Assembly: GCA_035345935.1 (NCBI GenBank)
Contig: DAORDK010000068.1
Location: 1 to 17,534 of the forward strand
From: SSSZ01 sp035345935
GTDB taxonomy: Bacteria; Pseudomonadota; Gammaproteobacteria; Burkholderiales; Rhodocyclaceae
Reading direction: 5' to 3'
Length of the DNA stretch: 17,534 nucleotides
Shown: positions 6,957-13,448 of the stretch, piece by piece
Numbering within the stretch: position 1 is the stretch's first letter
Layout of the letters: each line of letters begins with the position of its first letter
The notes under the pieces: model-generated
What the model was told of the DNA's origin: nothing
Seen by the model: only the letters and a program-made list of their open reading frames with translations
Database searches by the model: none
Made by a program: the position numbers and the translations under genes

Positions 6957-8216
6957 ATGACGGCGAAGAACGCCTTCTATGCGCAGTCTGGAGGCGTCAC
7001 CGCCGTCATCAATGCAACTGCGTGCGGCCTGCTTCAAGCGGCCCGCAGCCAGCCCGAAAAAATCGGCAAGGTCTTCGCCGGGCGCGACGGCATTATCGGC
7101 GCACTCACCGAGGACCTGATCGATACCAGCCTCGAGAGCGATGCCGACATCGCCCGGCTGAAGTCCACCCCAGCAGGTGCTTTCGGTTCCTGCCGCTACA
7201 AGCTCAAAAGCCTCGAAGAGCACAGGGCGCAGTACGAACGCCTGATCGAAGTTTTCCGGGCCCACGACATCGGCTACTTCTTCTATAACGGCGGCAACGA
7301 TTCCATGGATACCGCCTGGAAAGTGTCCCAGATTGCGGAAAAGCTCGGCTATCCGGTGGTCTGTGTCGGGATTCCGAAGACTGTGGACAATGATTTGCCG
7401 CTGACCGACTGCTGCCCGGGGTTTGGGTCGGTCGCCAAGTATGTGGCGACTTCGATCCGTGAAGCGGGATTTGACGTGGCCTCCATGGCGCGTACTTCCA
7501 CCAAGATCTTCGTGCTGGAAGTCATGGGTCGTCATGCCGGTTGGATCACCGCTGCCTGCGGATTGGCGTCGGAGGCGGAAGGCGAGCCGCCTCATCTGCT
7601 CCTTTTTCCTGAAGTTCCGTTCGATCCGGAGGCTTTCCTTTCCCGGGTCAAAGACTGTGTCGATCGGTTTGGCTACTGCACCGTCGGCGTCTCCGAAGGT
7701 CTGGCCGATGCGTCCGGCAAACTGATTGCCGAAGCCGGGTCCAAGGACGCTTTCGGTCACTCCCAGCTGGGTGGGGTCGGGCAGGTGGTGGCGCAGTTGA
7801 TCAAGGACCGGTTGGGCCATAAGTACCACTGGGCTCTCGCCGATTATCTCCAGCGATCCGCCCGCCATATCGCATCCAGAACCGATGTGGAACAAGCCTA
7901 TGCTTTGGGCAAGGCGGCGGTAGACCTGGCTCTGGCCGGCCGCAATGCCGTCATGCCGACCATAGACCGCAAGTCTGATCTTCCCTATACCTGGGAAATC
8001 GGGGTCGCTCCCCTGCAGGATGTCGCCAACGTCGAAAGAAAGATGCCGCGGGAATTCATTTCTCCCGACGGCTTCCACATTACCGACGCGTGCCGCGCCT
8101 ATCTGCGCCCATTGATCGAAGGCGAGGATCCGCCGCCGTTCCGCGGCGGCCTGCCCGATTATGTGCGGCTCAAGAATCGTTCCGTGCCGAAGAAACTGGG
8201 AGAGTTCAAGCTCTGA
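6957..8216 (+). CDS. pfp: Pyrophosphate-dependent 6-phosphofructokinase (PPi-PFK)
   Basis: The enzyme phosphorylates fructose 6-phosphate with pyrophosphate instead of ATP, and the reaction is reversible, so it can serve glycolysis and gluconeogenesis. The 419-residue protein has the PPi-type signature: GGND with Asp115 where ATP-dependent enzymes carry Gly, and PKTVDND with Lys141, which blocks ATP binding. The sugar-binding motif VMGRHAGWITAA follows in the expected place. The N-terminal AQSGGVTAVINAT replaces the usual GGDxPGxN-like nucleotide loop. The ATG at 6957 is 10 bp after adk. The next gene encodes a membrane H+-pyrophosphatase, so the local theme is pyrophosphate metabolism. Some homologues also act on sedoheptulose 7-phosphate, which cannot be judged here. 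Confidence 0.94.
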   Translation: MTAKNAFYAQSGGVTAVINATACGLLQAARSQPEKIGKVFAGRDGIIGALTEDLIDTSLESDADIARLKSTPAGAFGSCRYKLKSLEEHRAQYERLIEVFRAHDIGYFFYNGGNDSMDTAWKVSQIAEKLGYPVVCVGIPKTVDNDLPLTDCCPGFGSVAKYVATSIREAGFDVASMARTSTKIFVLEVMGRHAGWITAACGLASEAEGEPPHLLLFPEVPFDPEAFLSRVKDCVDRFGYCTVGVSEGLADASGKLIAEAGSKDAFGHSQLGGVGQVVAQLIKDRLGHKYHWALADYLQRSARHIASRTDVEQAYALGKAAVDLALAGRNAVMPTIDRKSDLPYTWEIGVAPLQDVANVERKMPREFISPDGFHITDACRAYLRPLIEGEDPPPFRGGLPDYVRLKNRSVPKKLGEFKL

Positions 8217-8275
8217 CAAGACCGGGCCGGCCGGACAGCAGTTTTTCCATCGATGTAAATTGACTCGTTAATAAA

Positions 8276-8284
8276 AGGAGGGAG
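8276..8284 (+). promoter_or_regulatory. Strong ribosome binding site of hppA
   Basis: AGGAGGGAG lies just before the ATG at 8288 and is the most complete Shine-Dalgarno in the + strand half of the window. It fits high expression of the membrane pyrophosphatase. The 71-bp gap after pfp shows no convincing terminator, so read-through from pfp is likely. Confidence 0.7.
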
Positions 8285-8287
8285 TTA

Positions 8288-10345
8288 ATGTCTACAGCGT
8301 TGTTATTGGCACTGGGGTGTGCCGTATTGGCCGTGCTCTACGGCTGGATTTCCAGTAGCCAGATTCTGAGCTTGCCGGCGGGCAATGCCCGCATGCAGGA
8401 AATCGCCAAGGCCGTCCAGGAGGGGGCTTCGGCCTACCTCGCCCGGCAGTACAAGACCATCGCCATGGTCGGCGGGATTCTGTTCTTGGTCATCGGGTTC
8501 GTGCCCAAGCTGGGCTGGCCCACCGCAATCGGCTTCCTGATTGGCGCAGTGCTTTCAGGTGCCGCCGGCTTCATCGGGATGAACGTCTCCGTTCGTGCCA
8601 ACGTGCGTACTGCCGAAGCCGCTCGCGGCGGTATTGCTCCGGCACTGGCCGTTGCCTTCAAGGGGGGCGCCATTACCGGCATGCTGGTGGTGGGCCTCGG
8701 CCTCCTTGGCGTGGCCGGTTACTACGCGATCCTGCGCATGGGCGCCGGTGCCGATCCCGATCTGCACCATGTCATCGAGCCTCTGGTCGGCCTGGCCTTC
8801 GGTTCGTCCCTGATCTCCATCTTCGCTCGTCTCGGTGGTGGCATCTTCACCAAGGGGGCCGACGTCGGCGCTGACCTGGTGGGCAAGGTGGAAGCCGGCA
8901 TCCCCGAGGACGATCCCCGCAATCCGGCGGTGATCGCCGACAACGTGGGCGACAACGTGGGCGACTGCGCCGGCATGGCTGCCGACCTGTTCGAAACCTA
9001 TGCCGTGACCGTGGTGGCGACCATGGTGCTGGCGGCGCTGACGATCAAGTCGGCGCCCGGCCTGGGCGAGAACCTGATCCTCTACCCGCTGGCACTGGGT
9101 GGAGTGTCGATCATCGCCTCGATCGTTGGCTGTATCTTCGTCAAGGCCGCCGAAGGCGGCAAGATCATGGCGGCGCTTTACCGCGGACTAATCGTTGCCG
9201 GCGTGCTGGCGCTCATCGCGTACTACCCCATCACGTCCTGGCTGATCGGATCCGGTGATGCCGCGGCGAAGATCACCACCATGAGCATGTTCGGTTGCTC
9301 GGTCGTAGGCCTAGTTCTCACCGCTGCGCTGGTCTGGATCACCGAGTACTACACCGGCACCGATTATGCGCCGGTGAAGCACGTGGCTTCCAGCTGCCAA
9401 ACCGGCCATGCCACCAACATCATTGCCGGTATCGGTGTGTCGATGAAGGCCTGTGCATTGCCGGTCATTTCGGTGTGTATCGCCATCTACGCCGCCTTTG
9501 CCCTGGGCGGGCTGTTCGGCATTGCGATCGCGGCTACATCCATGCTCTCAATGGCCGGCATCATCGTCGCCCTGGACGCCTACGGTCCGATTACCGACAA
9601 CGCCGGCGGCATCGCGGAAATGTCTGGTCTGCCGAAGGAAGTGCGCGACGTCACCGACCCCCTGGATGCGGTCGGCAATACCACCAAGGCCGTGACCAAA
9701 GGCTACGCCATCGGCTCCGCCGGACTTGCCGCCCTGGTGCTCTTTGCCGACTACACCCACGGTCTGGAAGCGGCCGGCAGGACGGGCCTGACCTTCGACC
9801 TTTCCAACCACCTGGTCATCATCGGCCTCTTCATCGGCGGCTTGATCCCCTTCCTCTTCGCGGCCATGGCCATGGAGGCAGTGGGTCGTTCCGCCGGCGC
9901 GGTAGTCGTGGAAGTTCGGCGCCAGTTCAAGGAAATCGCCGGCATCATGGAAGGCACGGCCAAGCCCGATTATTCCCGGGCTGTGGACATGCTGACGGTG
10001 GCCGCCATCAAGGAGATGATGATTCCGTCCATCCTGCCGGTGGCGGTGCCCATCATTATCGGCCTTGTCCTCGGTCCCCAGGCCCTGGGCGGTTTGCTGG
10101 TAGGTACCATCGTCACGGGCCTCTTCGTGGCCATCTCCATGACCACCGGCGGTGGGGCCTGGGATAACGCCAAGAAGTACATCGAAGACGGCAACTTCGG
10201 CGGCAAGGGTTCCGAAGCCCACAAGGCTGCGGTGACCGGAGATACCGTCGGCGACCCGTACAAGGATACGGCCGGTCCGGCGGTGAACCCGCTGATCAAG
10301 ATCATCAACCTGGTGGCACTGCTCATCGTTCCGCTCATGGCTTGA
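8288..10345 (+). CDS. hppA: K+-independent H+-translocating membrane pyrophosphatase
   Basis: This 685-residue integral membrane enzyme couples hydrolysis of pyrophosphate to proton pumping across the inner membrane. Many hydrophobic segments, about 16, span the whole length. The catalytic core is seen in DVGADLVGKVEAGIPEDDPRN followed by PAVIADNVGDNVGDCAGMAADLFE. A second Asp-rich site is at DAYGPITDNAGGIAEMSG, and the C-terminal one reads TGDTVGDPYKDTAGPAVNPLIK. The subtype marker GNTTKAVT has Lys467 and Thr470, which in this family mark K+-independent proton pumps; K+-dependent members read GNTTAA with Gly at the second position. It follows pfp by 71 bp, has a strong ribosome site, and is closed by a bidirectional terminator. 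Confidence 0.97.
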   Translation: MSTALLLALGCAVLAVLYGWISSSQILSLPAGNARMQEIAKAVQEGASAYLARQYKTIAMVGGILFLVIGFVPKLGWPTAIGFLIGAVLSGAAGFIGMNVSVRANVRTAEAARGGIAPALAVAFKGGAITGMLVVGLGLLGVAGYYAILRMGAGADPDLHHVIEPLVGLAFGSSLISIFARLGGGIFTKGADVGADLVGKVEAGIPEDDPRNPAVIADNVGDNVGDCAGMAADLFETYAVTVVATMVLAALTIKSAPGLGENLILYPLALGGVSIIASIVGCIFVKAAEGGKIMAALYRGLIVAGVLALIAYYPITSWLIGSGDAAAKITTMSMFGCSVVGLVLTAALVWITEYYTGTDYAPVKHVASSCQTGHATNIIAGIGVSMKACALPVISVCIAIYAAFALGGLFGIAIAATSMLSMAGIIVALDAYGPITDNAGGIAEMSGLPKEVRDVTDPLDAVGNTTKAVTKGYAIGSAGLAALVLFADYTHGLEAAGRTGLTFDLSNHLVIIGLFIGGLIPFLFAAMAMEAVGRSAGAVVVEVRRQFKEIAGIMEGTAKPDYSRAVDMLTVAAIKEMMIPSILPVAVPIIIGLVLGPQALGGLLVGTIVTGLFVAISMTTGGGAWDNAKKYIEDGNFGGKGSEAHKAAVTGDTVGDPYKDTAGPAVNPLIKIINLVALLIVPLMA

Positions 10346-10359
10346 TCTGGCGGCTTCGA

Positions 10360-10387
10360 AAAAAAGGCGGCCTAGGCCGCCTTTTTT
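10360..10387. terminator. Bidirectional rho-independent terminator
   Basis: A perfect 28-base palindrome lies between the convergent genes hppA and the PEBP gene. Six A are followed by GGCGGCCTAGGCCGCC and six T. The GC stem with T-tail works on both strands, so one element can end both operons. Confidence 0.93.
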
Positions 10388-10408
10388 CATGGGTCGGGTG
10401 GAGCGTGC

Positions 10409-11035
10409 CTACATTCGATCGGGATTGAGGGTGTAGATGCCGGTCAGCGAGGCATGCGCAAGAATGTGGCCGGCCATCGCGTCGCGCAGTTGGGAACCCG
10501 TGAAGCGGCTCTCCAATTCCAGGCACTCCAGGTCGAGAGCATAGACCGTGAAGACGTAGCGATGTACGCGTTCATCGTTCCAGGGAGGACAAGGACCGTC
10601 GTAGCCGTGATAGTCGCCCCGCATGTCGTTGTCGTCGGCAAACCAGCCCGTGTAATCGTTGATTCCCTGGCGGGTCCCGCAGGGGCCCTGGGGACCGCTC
10701 TTGCCGCGGGGCGTGACTTCGCGAGAAAACTCGCCGACCTGGAGTTCCCTGCGCTCTGCTGGCAGGTCGGCGAGCAACCAGTGGAAGAAGTCGACTCGCG
10801 GCAGGCTTTCCGGCACGCTACGACCTTCCTGGTTCACGTCGTCACCACGGCTGGGAACATCGGGATCGCAGCAAATAATGGCAAACGACTTCGTTCCGGG
10901 CGGGACGTCGCTCCAAGCCAAGTGTGGATTGAGATTGCGGCCCAAGCAAACGTGGTGGGCCGGGTCGGGCGTGCAAAAGGCGTAGTCGCCGGGAATGCGT
11001 TGCCCTTCCGAAAAGCTTGTGCTGACGAGTTTCAT
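10409..11035 (-). CDS. YbhB/YbcL family (PEBP-like) protein
   Basis: This 208-residue protein belongs to the phosphatidylethanolamine-binding protein family, known in bacteria as Raf kinase inhibitor-like YbhB/YbcL. Signature elements are NLNPHLAWSDVPPGTKSFAI, the CDPDVP anion-pocket motif, DFFHWLLADLP, and GPCPPWNDERVHRYVFTVYALD. There is no signal peptide, so a cytosolic location is expected. It is somewhat longer than the E. coli relatives, with an insertion carrying GKSGPQGPCGTRQGINDYTGWF. The start has a very strong AGGAGGAGGAG just upstream. It begins 12 bp after murJ and shares its operon. The physiological role of the bacterial family is not settled. Confidence 0.9.
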   Translation of the reverse strand: MKLVSTSFSEGQRIPGDYAFCTPDPAHHVCLGRNLNPHLAWSDVPPGTKSFAIICCDPDVPSRGDDVNQEGRSVPESLPRVDFFHWLLADLPAERRELQVGEFSREVTPRGKSGPQGPCGTRQGINDYTGWFADDNDMRGDYHGYDGPCPPWNDERVHRYVFTVYALDLECLELESRFTGSQLRDAMAGHILAHASLTGIYTLNPDRM

Positions 11036-11047
11036 TTTCTCCTCCTC

Positions 11048-12604
11048 CTATTCTGCTGCCCGGCGTCGGAAATCAGCCGGACGGAACCCCAGGACCGCCA
11101 GTGTAGCGAAATAGGCGCTCGTGCCCAGGATTACGACGAGCGTGAGGTGGCCGACGCGATACAGGCTGCTCGCGGCGAGCCACTGTTCGGGGGGGCCAGC
11201 GGCAAAGATCAGCACGCCAGCCATGACGGCGAGTGCGACCGCGAGCTTCAAGGTGAATATCTGCCAGCCTGGTAGAGGATGGTAGACGCCTTGGCGACGC
11301 AGTCCGAAATAGAGTAGGGCGGCGTTGAGGCAAGCGGCAAGCCCGATGGATAGGGCGAGCCCGGCGTGACCGAGGTCGAAGCCGAAAATGAAAAGGGCGT
11401 TCATGGCTTGGGTGGCTGCCAGAGCGGCCAGGGCGATCTTGACGGGTGTCCTGATATTCTGCCGGGCATAGAATCCTGGAGCGAGGACCTTGACCAGGAT
11501 GAGCCCGGTCAGTCCGACGCTATACGCGACCAGCGCTTCGCGAGTGCGGAAAACATCATCGGCGCCAAACGCGCCGTGATAGAACAGGGTTGAAATCAGC
11601 GGGACGGCCAAAAGGGTCAGTGCCAGGGCGGCGGGCAGTGCAAGCAGCAAGGTGAGGCGCAGGCCCCAGTCCAGCAGTCGTGAGTAATCGTCCTGGCGAC
11701 CATCGGCATGGAATTTGGCAAGGGAGGGGAGCAGGATGGTGCCCAGTGCTGCTCCCAGCATTCCGGAAGGAAATTCCATCAGGCGGTCGGCATAGTAGAG
11801 CCATGAAACGCTGCCGTTGGCCAGAAATGACGCAAAGATGGTATTGATCAACAGGCTGATCTGGGAGACAGAAACGCCGACCATGGCCGGCCCCATGAGG
11901 GTCAGGATACGTCGGACTCCAGGATCGCTCCAAGCGGCACGCCAAGCCAAACTGGGGCGCGGCAGCATGCCAATGCGACGTAGGGCGGGGATCTGGATCG
12001 CCAATTGCAATATGCCGCCAATGACGACGGCCCAGCCAAGGGCAAGGACGGGCGGGTCGAAGTAAGGTGCGGCCAGGAGGGCCATGGCGATAAACGCCAG
12101 ATTGAGCAAGACCGGCGTAAAGGCGGGCAGGGAAAAGCGGCTCCAGGTATTGAGCACCCCTCCCGCAAGAGCGACCAGCGACATGCAGAGGATGTAAGGA
12201 AAGGTGATGCGGGTGAGCTGAACGGTGAGCTCGAACTTTCCCGCGTCGGCGGAAAATCCCGGAGCGGAGACCCAGACCAGGATCGGAGCCGCAGCCATCC
12301 CCAATGTGGTCACGCAGACGAGTACGAGAAGAAGGAGGCTGGCGACATGGTCGACCAAGATATGGGTATCGTCGTCGCCGCGACGATGCTTGTACTCGGC
12401 CAGAATGGGCACGAAGGCCTGGGAGAAAGCTCCCTCGGCAAACATGCGGCGCAGCAGATTGGGAAGTTTGAACGCGACGAAGAAAGCATCGGTCGCGACG
12501 CCGGCACCGAATACGCGGGCGACGATGAAATCGCGCACGAAACCGAGTATCCGCGACAGCAGTGTCATGCCGCTCACTGTCGCGAGCACGCGCAGCAGGT
12601 TCAT
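11048..12604 (-). CDS. murJ: Lipid II flippase MurJ (MviN)
   Basis: This 518-residue polytopic membrane protein of the MOP superfamily moves lipid II across the inner membrane for peptidoglycan synthesis. The N terminus, MNLLRVLATVSGMTLLSRILGFVRD, and the following VFGAGVATDAFFVAFKLPNLLRRMFAEGAFSQAFVP are diagnostic, including the conserved Arg and Asp residues of the central cavity. About 14 hydrophobic segments are present, and length is normal. GAGGCGAG precedes the ATG. The gene diverges from tRNA-Thr with only 49 bp between, so its promoter must overlap the tRNA gene or its promoter. It is followed by the PEBP gene. Confidence 0.97.
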   Translation of the reverse strand: MNLLRVLATVSGMTLLSRILGFVRDFIVARVFGAGVATDAFFVAFKLPNLLRRMFAEGAFSQAFVPILAEYKHRRGDDDTHILVDHVASLLLLVLVCVTTLGMAAAPILVWVSAPGFSADAGKFELTVQLTRITFPYILCMSLVALAGGVLNTWSRFSLPAFTPVLLNLAFIAMALLAAPYFDPPVLALGWAVVIGGILQLAIQIPALRRIGMLPRPSLAWRAAWSDPGVRRILTLMGPAMVGVSVSQISLLINTIFASFLANGSVSWLYYADRLMEFPSGMLGAALGTILLPSLAKFHADGRQDDYSRLLDWGLRLTLLLALPAALALTLLAVPLISTLFYHGAFGADDVFRTREALVAYSVGLTGLILVKVLAPGFYARQNIRTPVKIALAALAATQAMNALFIFGFDLGHAGLALSIGLAACLNAALLYFGLRRQGVYHPLPGWQIFTLKLAVALAVMAGVLIFAAGPPEQWLAASSLYRVGHLTLVVILGTSAYFATLAVLGFRPADFRRRAAE

Positions 12605-12613
12605 CTCGCCTCG

Positions 12614-12643
12614 TTGCCCGCCATCGGGCGCAAAAGCTATAAT
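12614..12643 (+). promoter_or_regulatory. Promoter of tRNA-Thr
   Basis: TTGCCC (12614-12619) and a perfect TATAAT (12638-12643) are separated by 18 bp and lie just before the tRNA. Transcription would begin near 12650, giving a leader of only a few bases. The spacer holds the small inverted repeat GCCCG-CCAT-CGGGC. Confidence 0.8.
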
Positions 12644-12653
12644 TCTACGCTTT

Positions 12654-12729
<76 letters not shown>

Positions 12730-12736
12730 AATGTCA

Positions 12737-12761
12737 GGGGCTGGCTTTCGCCGGCCCCTTT
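12737..12761 (+). terminator. Rho-independent terminator of tRNA-Thr
   Basis: GGGGCTGGC (12737-12745) pairs with GCCGGCCCC (12750-12758), with one G-T pair, around a TTTC loop. Only three T follow. It begins 8 bases after the CCA end of the tRNA. Confidence 0.8.
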
Positions 12762-12833
12762 GCGCGCTAGGGGTCCAGCTGGATTGGGTAAAGGGAATGC
12801 TGGAGGACGATCGCCGAGACGCGTGGCGGTCGT

Positions 12834-13259
12834 TCAGTGCGAACCGGCGCTTGCGGCGGTGAATTCGGCAAGCCAGGCCTTGTACTCCATGTCTGAGACA
12901 AGAATGTGGTGTCGCTACCACTCCGTGAGGAAGCGGTAAAGAGCTTCGCGATCCGGTGTCCCGGCACAGGCGGCCTCGAGGTGCCGGGTGAGCGCTCCCC
13001 AATACTGGTCGTGCTCTGCCCGCTGGGCCGCTAGGTCTGGGTATCCGGAAGCGGCAAGCAATTCTTCCTCGGCAGTGAAATGGACTTTCGCATAGAGGCA
13101 AAGAGCATTGAGAACCACATGTATCTGATTGCTCGCTTCGTTTCCGGTGGCGAGAAGCGCAGCGGCATCGTGGCACAGTTTGAGCAGCAATCGATGCTGG
13201 GTGTCCAAGGTGTCGTTGCCGACACTGAAGGCTGGATCCCATACAGGAACGTGTTCCAT
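12834..13259 (-). pseudogene. Bacteriohemerythrin, interrupted by an in-frame amber codon
   Basis: From the ATG at 13259 the frame reads a bacteriohemerythrin, an O2-binding non-haem di-iron protein. It starts VPVWDPAFSVGNDTLDTQHR and continues to HFTAEEELLAASGYPDL. After Trp114 there is a TAG (12915-12917). The same frame then continues as RHHILVSDMEYKAWLAEF to a TGA at 12834-12836, giving 141 codons in all, a normal family length. Ligands visible are His22, His60, Glu64 and His83. The position four residues before His83, normally His, is Gln79 (CAG). The last pair, His118 and Asp123, lies behind the amber codon. The truncated 114-residue product would therefore lack three of seven iron ligands. 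TGG to TAG is a one-base change. An alternative TTG start at 13301 has no ribosome site. Sequencing error or read-through cannot be excluded, but the Gln79 change supports decay. Confidence 0.8.
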
Positions 13260-13341
13260 GGTAAGCGCACTTTCTGAGGACGGATCGCCTGCATGGTACA
13301 ACTACTTGGGGATCGGGTGTGAGGCTGGGCCAAAAGGCGAG

Positions 13342-13372
13342 TTGGCGGTCCCGCAGGGCAATCAACTATACT
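13342..13372 (+). promoter_or_regulatory. Possible promoter for ccoI-ccoS
   Basis: TTGGCG (13342-13347) and TATACT (13367-13372) are spaced 19 bp apart in the 189-bp gap before ccoI. The -10 is good, the spacing long. No FNR-type palindrome is visible in this gap. Confidence 0.4.
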
Positions 13373-13448
13373 TCGGCCCCGGCCTGCCGCAAGGCGAGGT
13401 CCTCTGTGACCGGTCCGATTGGGCCGGCGCCGTCTCCGCTTGGGAATC

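Noticed and set aside
6915..8219. 434-codon open frame on the minus strand covering all of pfp
   Set aside because: It mirrors the pfp codon pattern in a GC-rich genome, has no recognisable domain and lies fully antisense to a clear gene.
8224..8233. GC-rich palindromic patch (GGGCCGGCCG) after pfp as a terminator
   Set aside because: The symmetric stretch is too short to make a stable stem with a loop, and the T run comes only some 20 bases later.
8217..8287. Separate promoter for hppA (TTGACT near 8260)
   Set aside because: A -10 at normal spacing would fall at or after the start codon; read-through from pfp explains expression better.
9548..10390. 280-codon minus-strand frame, and a 290-codon + strand frame (9295-10167), inside hppA
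   Set aside because: Both are rich in His, Arg, Gly and Asp, as expected of shadow frames of a hydrophobic GC-rich gene, and match no family.
10454..11275. + strand frame antisense to the PEBP gene and the murJ end
   Set aside because: Low-complexity shadow translation, and both minus-strand genes have firm family matches and good ribosome sites.
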